Shown: positions 47,942 to 58,330, counted from the stretch's first letter. The stretch: 64,000 bases of DNA from Palsa-506 sp963755815 (GCA_963755815.1 CAVWLF010000018.1:1-64000), one strand, 5' to 3'. Translations and numbers: made by a program. The notes: generated by a model from the letters alone, not told the origin.

Positions 47942-48708
47942 CCACCCGGTCCGGCGTCATCGACCTGAATGCCGACCTGGGGGAAAGCTTTGGCGCCTGG
48001 CGGCTCGGCGATGACGAGGCGCTGCTGTCGCTGGTGACCAGCGCCAACATCGCCTGCGGCTTCCACGCGGGCGACCCGCTCACTATCCGGCGGGCGTGCG
48101 CGGGCGCTGTCGCCCGGGGCGTCGCCATCGGCGCCCAGGTCTCCTACCGGGACCTGGCCGGGTTCGGCCGCCGGGAGATGGCCGTGCCCGCCGACGAGCT
48201 GACCGCGGAAATCCTCTACCAGATCGCCGCGCTGGACGGGATCGCACGCGCCGAGGGCGGCCGGGTCTCGTACGTCAAGCCGCACGGCGCCCTGTATAAC
48301 CGCGCCATCACCGATCCGGTGCAGGCGGCGGCGATCGCCGCCGCGGTCCGCGCCTACGACCCGGCGCTGCCGCTGCTGACGTTGCCCGGCGGCGAGGCCG
48401 CGCGGGCGGCGGGCGCGGCCGGGCTGACCGCCGTCGCCGAGGCGTTCGCCGACCGCGCTTACCAGTCCGACGGCACGCTGGTCCCGCGCGGCACGCCGGG
48501 CGCCGTGCTCACCGATCCCGCGATCGTCGCCGCGCGCGCGGTGGCGATGGCGACCCGACACGTAGTTGTGTCCGCCGCCGGGGCTGAGATCGCCGTACAG
48601 GCCCGTTCGCTGTGTATTCACGGGGATACCGACGGGGCGGTCATCCTGGCCCGCACGGTCCGCCAGGCGCTGCAGCAGGCCGGCGTGCGGGTGACGCGGT
48701 TCGCGTGA
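47938..48708 (+). CDS. pxpA: 5-oxoprolinase subunit A (LamB/YcsF family)
   Basis: A 256-residue protein with the LamB/YcsF signatures: IDLNADLGESFGAWRLGDDEALL at the start, SANIACGFHAGDPLTIRRAC, and VSYVKPHGALYN. With PxpB and PxpC it hydrolyses 5-oxoproline to glutamate using ATP. It starts with TTG inside the stop of the preceding 571-residue protein, and no later start keeps the IDLNADLGE motif. Its stop overlaps the start of pxpBC by one base. The three genes appear to be one translational unit. Confidence 0.92.
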   Translation: MTTRSGVIDLNADLGESFGAWRLGDDEALLSLVTSANIACGFHAGDPLTIRRACAGAVARGVAIGAQVSYRDLAGFGRREMAVPADELTAEILYQIAALDGIARAEGGRVSYVKPHGALYNRAITDPVQAAAIAAAVRAYDPALPLLTLPGGEAARAAGAAGLTAVAEAFADRAYQSDGTLVPRGTPGAVLTDPAIVAARAVAMATRHVVVSAAGAEIAVQARSLCIHGDTDGAVILARTVRQALQQAGVRVTRFA

Positions 48709-50354
48709 TGCGGGCCCGGGCCGCGGGCGATGCGGCGCTGCTGGTGGAGCCGGACGGGCCGGCCGCCGCGCTGGCCGGCGCGCTCCGGGCAGAACGGATT
48801 CCTGGCGTGCTCGACGCGGTCGCAGGCGCCCGTACGGTGCTGGTCATGACCGAGCCAGGCAGCTGGGATCTCGGCGAGCTGGCCGCGCGGGTGGCCGCGG
48901 TGCCGGTCCCCCGCAGCGATCCGGCCGGCCAGGCGCTCGCCGAGATACCCGTGCTTTACGACGGGCCCGATCTCGCCGAGGTCGCCCGGCTGACCGGACG
49001 GCCGGCCAGTGAGGTGATCGCCCGGCACGCGGCCGGCCAGTACACCGTGGGCTGGCTGGGCTTCTCGCCCGGGTTCGGCTACCTGACCGGGCTCGATCCC
49101 GTACTCGAGGTACCGCGGCTGGCCACCCCGCGGCTGCGGGTGCCGGCCGGGTCGGTCGCGATCGCGGGCGGCCTGTCCGCCGTCTACCCGTCCGAGTCGC
49201 CGGGCGGCTGGCGGCTGCTCGGGCGGACCACGGCGGCGCTGTGGAATGCCGGGCGCCAGCCGCCCGCCCTGCTGGCCCCCGGGATGCGGGTGCGTTTCCG
49301 GCCGGTCAGCGAGCTACCGGACGACCCGGCCGCGCCGGGGCCCGCCGGGCCCGTACTAGCCGGGCCCGTACTGGCGGGGCCGGTGCCGCCTGCGCGCGGC
49401 GGTTTCCATGATCCGGAAGGAATCGCGTCGTCCGGCCCCCCGGATCCGTCCGGATCACCGCCGGCCGCCGCCGTGATCGAGGTGGTCCGGCCCGGGCCGC
49501 TGGCCACGGTCCAGGACCTGGGCCGGCCCGCGCTCGGGCATCTCGGCGTGCCGCGCAGCGGCGCCGCGGACGCGGCCAGCCTGCGGCGGGCGAATCAGCT
49601 GGCCGGAAATCCGCCGGGCGCGGCCGGCCTGGAATTCACGCTCGGGCGGGCCGTGCTCCGTTTCAGCCGGGACGCACTGGCCGCGGTGACCGGGGCGGCC
49701 GCGGCGGTCACGCTGGCCAGCGGGCCGGATCAGGAGCCGGCCGCAGTGCCGTTTGACGCCACCTTCGGCGTCCCGGCGGGTGCGCTGCTGCGCATCGGCG
49801 CCCCCGCCGTCGGGCTGCGCACGTACCTGGCCGTGCGGGGCGGCGTCGATGTGCCGGCCGTGCTGGGCAGCCGGTCAGCGGACCTGCTGTCGGGGCTGGG
49901 GCCGGCGCCGCTGCGGGCGGGTGACCTGCTGCCGCTCGGCCCCGCCGGCGCCATCAATACCCCGGCCGTGCGCCCCGGCCCGGGGCGCACGGCCGGGGCC
50001 GGCCCGGCCGAGCTGCGGGTGCGGCCCGGGCCGCGGGATGACTGGTTCGCGCCGGAGGCGATCGGGCTGCTGTGCGGCGATGACTACATCGTGACGCCGG
50101 CCAGCGACCGGACCGGAGTGCGGCTGGACGGCCGGGCGCTGCCCCGCGCCAGCGGCCGCACCGGCGAGCTGGCCAGCGAGGGGGTAGTCACCGGGGCGCT
50201 GCAGGTCCCGCCGGACGGCAGGCCGATCCTGCTGCTCGCCGATCACCCGGTCACCGGCGGCTACCCGGTCCTCGCGGTGGTGCGGTCGGCCGACATCGGG
50301 CTGGCCGCGCAGCTGCGGCCGGGCCATCGGGTCCGGTTCACCCTGCGCCGTTGA
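48708..50354 (+). CDS. pxpBC: 5-oxoprolinase subunits B and C, fused
   Basis: A 548-residue fusion. Residues 1-210 are PxpB (allophanate hydrolase subunit 1-like): YTVGWLGFSPGFGYLTGLDPVLEVPRLATPR and GGWRLLGRT. A Pro/Gly/Ala linker with a short repeat (GPVLAGPVLAGPV) spans about 210-265. Residues 265-548 are PxpC (subunit 2-like): VVRPGPLATVQDLGRPALGHLGVPRSGAAD, GAAGLEFTLG, and the C-terminal LADHPVTGGYPVLAVV. ATG 48708 lies in TGATG. The gene ends tail-to-tail with the AAA+ gene, overlapping it by 17 bases. Confidence 0.92.
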   Translation: MRARAAGDAALLVEPDGPAAALAGALRAERIPGVLDAVAGARTVLVMTEPGSWDLGELAARVAAVPVPRSDPAGQALAEIPVLYDGPDLAEVARLTGRPASEVIARHAAGQYTVGWLGFSPGFGYLTGLDPVLEVPRLATPRLRVPAGSVAIAGGLSAVYPSESPGGWRLLGRTTAALWNAGRQPPALLAPGMRVRFRPVSELPDDPAAPGPAGPVLAGPVLAGPVPPARGGFHDPEGIASSGPPDPSGSPPAAAVIEVVRPGPLATVQDLGRPALGHLGVPRSGAADAASLRRANQLAGNPPGAAGLEFTLGRAVLRFSRDALAAVTGAAAAVTLASGPDQEPAAVPFDATFGVPAGALLRIGAPAVGLRTYLAVRGGVDVPAVLGSRSADLLSGLGPAPLRAGDLLPLGPAGAINTPAVRPGPGRTAGAGPAELRVRPGPRDDWFAPEAIGLLCGDDYIVTPASDRTGVRLDGRALPRASGRTGELASEGVVTGALQVPPDGRPILLLADHPVTGGYPVLAVVRSADIGLAAQLRPGHRVRFTLRR

Positions 50355-52836
50355 TCTCGCCGTACGCGGCAATCACGTCGTCGGCCGCCACCGTGGTGAG
50401 ATCCGCGGCGCTGGCGCCGTCGCCCAGGTGGGACACGCGCATATCCCGGGCCGCGCAGGCCCGCTCGAACAGCGACCGGGCGAACCGGCCGTTGCCGAGC
50501 TCGTCGATGCTCCCCTCGGCGCAGGCCCGGCCGAAGATCTGGTCCAGCACGGGCAGCGCGTCCGGGGCGAAGCTGTCACCGGCCTGCTGCGCGATCCTCT
50601 CGGCGATCCTGGTCAGCTCTTCCGGCGAGTAGCTGGGGAACCCGATCCGCACGCTGAACCTGGACGCCAGGCCGGGGTTGCTGCGCAGGAACCGGTCCAT
50701 GTCCGGGGTGTAGCCCGCCAGTACGATCACCAGCCGGTCGCGGTCGTCCTCGGCTCGCTTGAGCAGCGTCTGCACCGCCTCGGAGCCGAACGCGTCGCCG
50801 CCGGAGTAGCCCTCGTTGTAGAGCGAGTAAGCCTCGTCGATGAACAGGACCGCGCCGAGCGCGGAGTCGACCAGCTTGTTCGTCTTGATCGCGGTGGAGC
50901 CAAGATGCTCGCCGACCAGGTCGGCCCGGTGCGCCTCGACCACGCTGGGGCGCACCAGCAGCCCGAGCGCGGCGAAGATCCGGCCCAGAATGCGCGCCAC
51001 GGTCGTCTTGCCGGTGCCGGGCGGGCCGGTGAAGACAAAGTGCCTGGCCGGCGGCTGGCTGGCCAGCCCCTGGCGGTCCCTGAGCCGCGCCACCCGGAGC
51101 TGGGCGGTGATCTCGTGGACCTGCCGCTTCACCGGCTCCAGGCCGATCAGCGCGTCCAGCTCGGCCAGCGCACTCTCCAGCGTCGGCGTCTCGCTGTATC
51201 CGCGGAACCTGCTACTCAGCTCCGCGAAGGCGCGCTCCAGGTCACCGCCCCTGAGCGTGACGAGATCGGCGGACGACGGATCGTCCGACGCGCCCATCAC
51301 CCGCACGTCCCGGGCCTGGCCGGCCTTCTCCAGCAGGCTCCGGACGAACCGCCCGTTGCCGAGCTCGTCCGCGAGCCTGCGCCGGCCCACGTCCTCGAAT
51401 ATCCGCCAGAGCACCGGCCTGGCCTCGGGGTCAAGCAGCTCGCCGCGGCGCCCGAGCGCGGCGTCGGCCAGCTCCAGCAGCTCGGCCGGGGTGTAACCGG
51501 GGAATTTGACCCTGATCGCGAACCGCGAGGTGAGGCCGGGGTTCGTGGCCAGGAAGGTCTCCATCTGCTTCTCGTATCCGGCCAGGATGATGATCAGGTC
51601 GTCCCGGTCGTCCTCGGCCCGCTTGAGCAGCGCCTGGACCGCCTCGTTGCCGAATCGGTCCCCCTGCCCGTCGCCCTCGTTGACCAGGCTGTAGGCCTCG
51701 TCGATGAACAGCACGCCGCCGAGGGCCGAGTCAACCAGCTCATTCGTCTTGATCGCGGTGGCACCCAGGTACTCCCCGACCAGGTCGGCCCGGTGCGCCT
51801 CCACCACCGCGGGTGTCTCCAGCAGGCCGAAGGCATAGAAGATCTTGGCGATGATCCTGGCCACGGCCGTCTTCCCGGTGCCGGGCGGGCCGAGGAAGAC
51901 GAAGTGCTGCATCGGCTTCTCGGTGCCATACCCGGCGAGCGCACGGCGGCGCGCCGCCTCGATCGACGCGGAGATCGAGCGGATCTGGTCCTTGACCGCG
52001 TCCAGGCCGATCATGCCATTCAGCTCGGCCATGGCCTCGTCAACCGTGATCTCCGGCTGCCGGTCGGCGGGCGGCCGGTCCCGGCCAGCCTCGGCCGGCT
52101 GGCTGCGGGAGCCGTCCGCCGGATGCCCGGCCCGGACCAGGTCACCCGCCAGCGCCACCCGGCTGTCAGCCGGAGGCGGACCGTTCCGGCCGCCCGGCGC
52201 CGGCGGCCGGGGAGCGGTCCGGGCATGCGGCGCGGCGAGCGCGGCACCGCGGGCCTGCTGGCCTCCGAATTCCCGACCTTCCTGCAATGACTTGGCCAGC
52301 CGCCAGCCCAGTACGACCAGGGCCATCAGCCAGCCGAGAGCCGGGCCTATGTACGCCTCGCCCGTCGGCAGCAGGCCTGCCAGGACGACTGCCGGAGCGG
52401 CCCAGACCAGCACCCAGGCGACCGTCCGGCAGGGCACGAGCCATCGGCCAAGCGGTCCAGCATGGGCGGCAATGGCAACGACCGGAGGCAGCAGAAGCAG
52501 CGTCAGCATTGAGGACTGCTGACCGCGGACCTCGATCCACACCGCTGCCAGTGCCACGCCCAGGACCGCGACCGACAGCGTAGCTGTCACTGAGCGGCGA
52601 CCTTGGGCGACGGCGAAGGCCCCGTAAACGAGCCCGGCCACAAGCAGCAGGCCCACGACACCATTCAGGGTCCGCGACAAATTGAAGGCTGCGGCCGTCG
52701 CCAACGCGACCACCACTACGACAGTCACGATCTTGACAAATGGCGAAGCAGCGGTCCATTTTTGGCGAATGCGGACGAGCCCGTCCTGCGCCGTCCGCCA
52801 GCCGGGCAGGAACGGGGACCTCTCCGTTGGCCGCAT
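50338..52836 (-). CDS. Membrane-anchored tandem AAA+ ATPase (CbxX/EccA-like)
   Basis: An 832-residue protein. About six hydrophobic segments fill residues 30-195. A Pro-rich linker follows to about 265. Two CbxX/CfqX-type AAA+ modules come next, each with Walker A GPPGTGKT (HFVFLGPPGTGKTAVARI and HFVFTGPPGTGKTTVARI), Walker B VLFIDEAYSL, the DRLVIVLAGY-type sensor 1 strand and LGNGRF-(V/A)RSL in the lid. EccA, a type VII secretion ATPase, and rubisco activase CbbX are relatives, but no secretion or Calvin-cycle genes are here. ATG 52836 with GAGGGAG ahead is preferred. Substrate unknown. Confidence 0.85.
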   Translation of the reverse strand: MRPTERSPFLPGWRTAQDGLVRIRQKWTAASPFVKIVTVVVVVALATAAAFNLSRTLNGVVGLLLVAGLVYGAFAVAQGRRSVTATLSVAVLGVALAAVWIEVRGQQSSMLTLLLLPPVVAIAAHAGPLGRWLVPCRTVAWVLVWAAPAVVLAGLLPTGEAYIGPALGWLMALVVLGWRLAKSLQEGREFGGQQARGAALAAPHARTAPRPPAPGGRNGPPPADSRVALAGDLVRAGHPADGSRSQPAEAGRDRPPADRQPEITVDEAMAELNGMIGLDAVKDQIRSISASIEAARRRALAGYGTEKPMQHFVFLGPPGTGKTAVARIIAKIFYAFGLLETPAVVEAHRADLVGEYLGATAIKTNELVDSALGGVLFIDEAYSLVNEGDGQGDRFGNEAVQALLKRAEDDRDDLIIILAGYEKQMETFLATNPGLTSRFAIRVKFPGYTPAELLELADAALGRRGELLDPEARPVLWRIFEDVGRRRLADELGNGRFVRSLLEKAGQARDVRVMGASDDPSSADLVTLRGGDLERAFAELSSRFRGYSETPTLESALAELDALIGLEPVKRQVHEITAQLRVARLRDRQGLASQPPARHFVFTGPPGTGKTTVARILGRIFAALGLLVRPSVVEAHRADLVGEHLGSTAIKTNKLVDSALGAVLFIDEAYSLYNEGYSGGDAFGSEAVQTLLKRAEDDRDRLVIVLAGYTPDMDRFLRSNPGLASRFSVRIGFPSYSPEELTRIAERIAQQAGDSFAPDALPVLDQIFGRACAEGSIDELGNGRFARSLFERACAARDMRVSHLGDGASAADLTTVAADDVIAAYGEINGAG

Positions 52837-53005
52837 CTCGCTCCCTCGCACTGAAACCTGTATAGCGCATCACCGATCGCATACGAAGGCACACAATCAG
52901 ATACCGCTGAGAAAATTGGCCTTGCGGACACGTCTGTGGCCAGTTTGACCAGAGGGACAGCTGCAATCGTCCGCTCACGCGGCGCCGATCATCCGCGGAG
53001 GGATC

Positions 53006-54250
53006 ATGGAAAGAATTTACGCAAACCTGCTTATTCCGGGTATCGGCGACCCGATCCATGATGGCGTGGTCGTGCTGGACGGCCATCGGATCAGCTACGC
53101 GGGAACGGCGGCGGCCGCACCCGATACCCCGGGCGCGACGGCGCACCAGGCGGCGACGGTCATGCCCGGCATGTGGGACTGCCACGGTCATTTCCTCGGC
53201 GCGCGCGTCTTCGATCTCGGCAAGATGCCGCTGGAGCCACTCACGCTCCGGGCCGTGCGCAGCGCGCGCGACCTGCGGGCCGCGCTCGATGCCGGCATCA
53301 CGTCGGTGCGCGAGGTGGGCGGCCTTGGCCTCGACCTCGCCCGGGTGGTCGCGGAGGGAGTGCTCGATGGCCCGGCTATCTATGCCGCCGGCGCGATCCT
53401 GAGCACCACCGGCGGCCACGCCGACCTGCATTCCTACCCGCTGCCCTGGATGGAGGACTTCTCCCTCCGCGAGGGCGTGCTGCGGCTGGCCGACGGCGCG
53501 GACGGCTGCATCCGCGCGGTCCGCGAGCAGCTCCGGCGCAACGCCCGGGTGATCAAGATCTGCGCGTCCGGCGGGGTGCTGTCCGAGGTTGATCATCCGG
53601 TGCATCAGCAGTTCACCAGGGCCGAGCTGGCCGCGATCGTGGAAGTGGCCGGGCTCGCCGAGCGGGCGGTGGCCGCGCACTGCCACGGCAAGCCCGGCAT
53701 CATCGCGGCGCTGGAGGCCGGGGTGCGGACGATCGAGCACGGCACCTATCTCGATGACGAGTGCTGCGACGCGATGCGGGAGACCGGCGCCATCCTGGTC
53801 CCGACCCGGACGATCGTCGAGGACATCCTGGCCAACCTGGCCGCCGTGCCCGACTACGCGGCCGCCAAGCTGGTCGCCATCGCGGACGTGCACGCCGCGG
53901 CGGTGCGGCTCGCGCACGAGCGCGGCGTCACGATCGCGATGGGCACGGACATCGGGCTCACCGGCAGCGATCTGCCTAATTCCTGGGGCCAGAACGGCAA
54001 CGAGCTGCCGCATCTCGTCGCGCTCGGCCTGACGCCGCTGGAGGCGATCGAGGCCGCCACGGCGACCGCGCCGCTGACCCTCGGCCCGCAGGCACCGCGC
54101 AGCGGCCGGCTGGAGGCGGGTTACGACGCGGACGTCATCACCCTGGACGCCGATCCGCTCGCCGATATCGGCGCCCTGGCCAGCCCCGCGCACGTGACCG
54201 GCGTCTGGACGGCGGGCCGCCAGGTCAAGGGCGCGCCGCCAGCCGGGTAA
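53006..54250 (+). CDS. Amidohydrolase (imidazolonepropionase/prolidase-like)
   Basis: A 414-residue metal hydrolase of the amidohydrolase superfamily. The metal motif HxH is in GMWDCHGHFLG near residue 58. The bridging Lys lies in RVIKICASGG, further ligands are in AHCHGKPGI and TIEHGTYLDD, and the catalytic Asp is in MGTDIGL. It resembles the Xaa-Pro/imidazolonepropionase-like group (YIP1-free, no signal peptide), which acts on cyclic amides or dipeptides; the substrate is unknown. GGAGG precedes ATG 53006. It is divergent from the AAA+ gene, which lies 170 bases away across a gap with no other gene. Confidence 0.85.
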   Translation: MERIYANLLIPGIGDPIHDGVVVLDGHRISYAGTAAAAPDTPGATAHQAATVMPGMWDCHGHFLGARVFDLGKMPLEPLTLRAVRSARDLRAALDAGITSVREVGGLGLDLARVVAEGVLDGPAIYAAGAILSTTGGHADLHSYPLPWMEDFSLREGVLRLADGADGCIRAVREQLRRNARVIKICASGGVLSEVDHPVHQQFTRAELAAIVEVAGLAERAVAAHCHGKPGIIAALEAGVRTIEHGTYLDDECCDAMRETGAILVPTRTIVEDILANLAAVPDYAAAKLVAIADVHAAAVRLAHERGVTIAMGTDIGLTGSDLPNSWGQNGNELPHLVALGLTPLEAIEAATATAPLTLGPQAPRSGRLEAGYDADVITLDADPLADIGALASPAHVTGVWTAGRQVKGAPPAG

Positions 54251-54271
54251 CCGGCCGGGTAACCGCGGCGG

Positions 54272-55747
54272 TCAGGGCTCGAGCAGCTCGGCGACGGCCT
54301 CCTGGCCGTGCTGCCGGGCGCTGTCCAGCGGCGTCGCGCCCCATTCGCTCCTGACGCCCGGGTCGGCGCCCAGCCCCAGCAGCAGCCGCGCGAGCTCGAC
54401 GTCGCCCGTCTGCGCCGCCTCGTGCAGCGGGGTGAACCACTGCTGCTCGAGCGGGATGTCGAGACGGCCGAGGGCGTTCACGTCGAAGCCGAGCTCGGCC
54501 AGCAGCGCGATCGCGCCGAGCTTGCGGCCCGATGCCGCCCAGGCCATCAGGCCGGGCCGCCGCTCGCGCGCCGCCGGGGCGAAGGCCCGCAGCCGCATCG
54601 CGGTGTCCCGGTCTCCGGCCAGCACGGCCGCGATCAGCGAGTTGACCTCGTCGAGGGCCGGCCGGCCGGCGCCGCGGCTGACCAGCCACCCGGCCAGCTC
54701 CGGGTACCCGCTCAGCTTGGCCAGCTCGGCCGGGGTGAGCCCGTCGGAGTTCCGCAGCGCGGTCGGCCGCCCGCCCGGTGCCGCGTACGGGGTGCGGAAG
54801 TCCGCGCCGTGCTCGACCAGCAGCCGGACCCGGTCGCGCAGGTCGTGCACGATCGCCCACCACAGCTGCCCGCGCAGCAGCTCGCGCGGCGAGTCGGCCC
54901 GGTCGCCGAACCGCTTCGCCCACGGCCCGCCGTCCCCCCGGCCGAGACCATGCTCGAACAGCAGGACCAGGTGCCGGTCGTCGCGGCCGAACTGGCGGTC
55001 ATACAGCAACTGCCCGTCGTTCGGGTCGGCGCCCGCGGTCAGCAGCAACTCGGCCAGCGCGAACGCGTGCGGGTGCTGGTCCTCGTCGTGGCTGCCCAGC
55101 GCGCAGGTGGCCGCCGTGTACGGCGGGTACAGGCTGTGCCACAGGTAGCCGGCGTTCGGGTCACCGCCCTGCTCCAGCAGCGCGCGGGCCGTGCCGAGCG
55201 TGGCTTCCGCGCTGATCCCCGGATCGTGCCGGGCGCTCGCCAGGTACAGCAGCGGCTCCCACCGGTACGGGCCGCCTGCGCGGCTGGCCAGCGCCGGGGC
55301 GGCCGCGACCTGCGCCCGGACCGACGCCTCGTCCCCGGCAGCGGCCGCGGCATAGATGCTGGAGCGGGTCAGCTCCGGGTGGGCGGCCAGCACCCGGGCC
55401 GCTCGTTCCCAGCGGCAGGGCCCGTCGTCGCCGCCGAAGCGCAGGCAGGCGAACGCGAGGAACTCATCCGCCGCTCCGGAGGTCTGATCGACCTCGTCGG
55501 GGCACCGGCGGTACCGCTCGATCATCTCCAGGTGCCGCTTCAGCCGCGCCCAGGACGCGAACCCGTTGTGCCGGGCCACCACGAGCTGCGCGCCGGTCAG
55601 CGTGACCGCGTGCGCGCCCTTCGGGTGATACTCGGCGACCAGATCCAGGGCTCCGGGCACGCCCGCGCGGGCCAGGTCCCGCACATCCTTGGCCTGCTTG
55701 CGGAGCTGCTCCAGGCTGGCGTCGTCGGGCAGAGATACGGATGGCAT
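54272..55747 (-). CDS. Ankyrin-repeat protein
   Basis: A 491-residue protein. The first 75 residues (SLEQLRKQAKDVRDLARAG and NGFASWARLKRHLEM) form the N-terminal helical module often seen in actinobacterial ankyrin proteins. Repeats follow through the body; clear ones are YRWEPLLYLASARHDPG, TPAELAKLSGYPELAGWLV, ERRPGLMAWAASGRKLGAIALLAELG, FTPLHEAAQTGDVELARLLLGLGADPG and GATPLDSARQHGQEAVAEL. No enzymatic motif is present. Such repeats bind proteins; the partner is unknown. It converges with the amidohydrolase and is divergent from the GNAT gene. Confidence 0.88.
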   Translation of the reverse strand: MPSVSLPDDASLEQLRKQAKDVRDLARAGVPGALDLVAEYHPKGAHAVTLTGAQLVVARHNGFASWARLKRHLEMIERYRRCPDEVDQTSGAADEFLAFACLRFGGDDGPCRWERAARVLAAHPELTRSSIYAAAAAGDEASVRAQVAAAPALASRAGGPYRWEPLLYLASARHDPGISAEATLGTARALLEQGGDPNAGYLWHSLYPPYTAATCALGSHDEDQHPHAFALAELLLTAGADPNDGQLLYDRQFGRDDRHLVLLFEHGLGRGDGGPWAKRFGDRADSPRELLRGQLWWAIVHDLRDRVRLLVEHGADFRTPYAAPGGRPTALRNSDGLTPAELAKLSGYPELAGWLVSRGAGRPALDEVNSLIAAVLAGDRDTAMRLRAFAPAARERRPGLMAWAASGRKLGAIALLAELGFDVNALGRLDIPLEQQWFTPLHEAAQTGDVELARLLLGLGADPGVRSEWGATPLDSARQHGQEAVAELLEP

Positions 55748-55953
55748 GCGGCCAACCCCCTTTCACCGCCTGCGGTCCGCATCGTCAGGCCGAAAGGAGG
55801 CTGATGAGCCAGTACCGTTCGGAACCAACCTGCTCGGGTGGGCTCGGCCCTGTCCGCGGACCCGGCGGCGCCCCGCGCGCCGACTCCGAGCCTACGCCCG
55901 CCGGGCGCGGGCCGGATTGACGGCCGGCCGGCGCTTCCGCCATCGTTGACGGC

Positions 55954-56586
55954 GTGCCTGCCGCGACTTTGATTCGTGCGCCCGCAGCGGCCGACCGGGA
56001 CGCGTTCATCGCTGCCGTCCGGCTCAGCCGGAGCCTGCACGGGCGCTGGGTCCAGCCGCCGGACACGGCCGCGGCCTTCACCCAGTACCTGCGGCGGTTC
56101 AGCCGGCCGGAGTACGCCGGGTTCCTGGTCGTGGACCGGGCCGACGATGGCCTGGTCGGCTTCGTCAACATCAACGAGATCGTGCTCGGCGCGTTCGCCT
56201 CGGGTTACCTGGGCTACGCCGCATTCGCCGGGAAGGCCGGCCGGGGCCTGATGCGGGATGGCCTCGCCCAGGTGATCGGCGCCGCGTTCGGCCGGATGGG
56301 CCTGCACCGGCTGGAGGCCAACATCCAGCCGTCCAACCTCCCGTCGATCGCGCTGATCACCCGGCTGGGATTCCGGCATGAGGGCTTCTCACCGCGCTAC
56401 CTGCAGGTGGCCGGAGCGTGGCGGGACCACGAGCGCTTCGCGCTCACCACCGAGGACTGGGCTGCGCAGCGGTCAGGCCGGGACGTACGGGCTCAGCACG
56501 GGTCAGGTCAGGACGGGTCAGGTCAGGATGTATCAGCTCAGCACGGGCTCGTCGGGCCACGCGAGGGGCCAGCCGCCGGCGGCTAG
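55954..56586 (+). CDS. GNAT-family N-acetyltransferase (RimJ/RimL-like)
   Basis: A 210-residue protein. The acetyl-CoA site appears as GYAAFAGKAGRGLMRDGLAQV near residue 92, and the C-terminal GNAT motif as LHRLEANIQPSNLPSIALITRLGFRHEGF. This is the RimJ/RimL type, acting on N-terminal or side-chain amines. The last 40 residues (SGRDVRAQHGSGQDGSGQDV) come from short DNA repeats and overlap the DUF3349 gene on the other strand by 54 bases, so the natural C-terminus may be at about residue 170. Start is GTG 55954. Confidence 0.82.
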   Translation: MPAATLIRAPAAADRDAFIAAVRLSRSLHGRWVQPPDTAAAFTQYLRRFSRPEYAGFLVVDRADDGLVGFVNINEIVLGAFASGYLGYAAFAGKAGRGLMRDGLAQVIGAAFGRMGLHRLEANIQPSNLPSIALITRLGFRHEGFSPRYLQVAGAWRDHERFALTTEDWAAQRSGRDVRAQHGSGQDGSGQDVSAQHGLVGPREGPAAGG

Positions 56587-56841
56587 CCGGGACCTGACCC
56601 GGGCGATGTCGGACTCGAGCGGCTTCTCGTGGGTCACGGTGCCGATGGCCTGGTGAATCGCGCTCGCTGACGCCGGGTCTCCGGCACCGGCCAGCTCAGC
56701 GGCGACCTCGGCGACTTCCTCGTCGGTGAGCCGGCGGGCGAGCAACGCGAACAGCGGGATGTAGTCGACCTCGGGTACGCCCTCGGGATAGCCGGCTCGC
56801 AGCCAGCCGATAACCGAGGTCAGTATGGGTGACAACGCCAT
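56533..56841 (-). CDS. DUF3349-like protein
   Basis: A 102-residue helical protein beginning MALSPILTSVIGWLRAGYPEGVPEVDYIPLFALLARRL, then DEEVAEVAAELAG and the C-terminal DIARVRSRLAAGGWPLA. This matches the mycobacterial-type DUF3349 family, function unknown. It lies downstream of the PiT transporter and the 88-residue membrane protein on the same strand, 58 bases from the latter. Its 3' end overlaps the repeat-expanded tail of the GNAT gene. Confidence 0.7.
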   Translation of the reverse strand: MALSPILTSVIGWLRAGYPEGVPEVDYIPLFALLARRLTDEEVAEVAAELAGAGDPASASAIHQAIGTVTHEKPLESDIARVRSRLAAGGWPLAWPDEPVLS

Positions 56842-56899
56842 ATGCTCAGGACCTTTCGGTACGTAGCCGCGGACTCTGGTAGCCGCTCTTCCGGAATGC

Positions 56900-57166
56900 C
56901 TATTTGGCGGGGTGACCGATCTTATAGATCTCGTAGATACCCCAGGCTATGGAGGCGAGCACGATCAGGAAACAGACCGCGGCGACGGCGATGCCCGCCC
57001 GGCTGCCGCCGATGACCACGTCGGAGTCGGCTCCGGCGGTCTGCGTACGGCCGCCCTTGGACAGGGCGAGGATGCCCACGGCGAACAGGGCCGGCAGCCC
57101 GGCCCCCGCGAGCAGGCCGAAAACCAGGATCTTCCAGAGCGCTGCGAAGTTAACCCAGGACGACAT
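56900..57166 (-). CDS. Small membrane protein next to PiT
   Basis: An 88-residue protein with two or three hydrophobic segments (WKILVFGLLAGAGLPALFAVGILAL, GIAVAAVCFLIVLASIAWGIYEI) separated by a hydrophilic loop GGRTQTAGADSDVVIGGS. Its start is 18 bases after the PiT stop, so they are probably co-transcribed. No family is recognised. Similar small proteins beside PiT transporters suggest a membrane accessory role, which is inference only. Confidence 0.65.
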   Translation of the reverse strand: MSSWVNFAALWKILVFGLLAGAGLPALFAVGILALSKGGRTQTAGADSDVVIGGSRAGIAVAAVCFLIVLASIAWGIYEIYKIGHPAK

Positions 57167-57184
57167 TCTGTGCTCCCCTGCCGC

Positions 57185-58330
<1,146 letters not shown>

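Noticed and set aside
50428..52290. 620-codon plus-strand frame opposite the AAA+ gene
   Set aside because: Shadow frame; the minus strand carries two intact AAA+ modules.
50338..52836. Type VII (ESX) secretion locus
   Set aside because: Only an EccA-like ATPase architecture is present; no EccB-E, EsxA/B or mycosin genes occur in the window.
54308..55804. 498-codon plus-strand frame opposite the ankyrin gene
   Set aside because: Arg/Gly/Gln/Ala-rich shadow; ankyrin repeats are on the minus strand.
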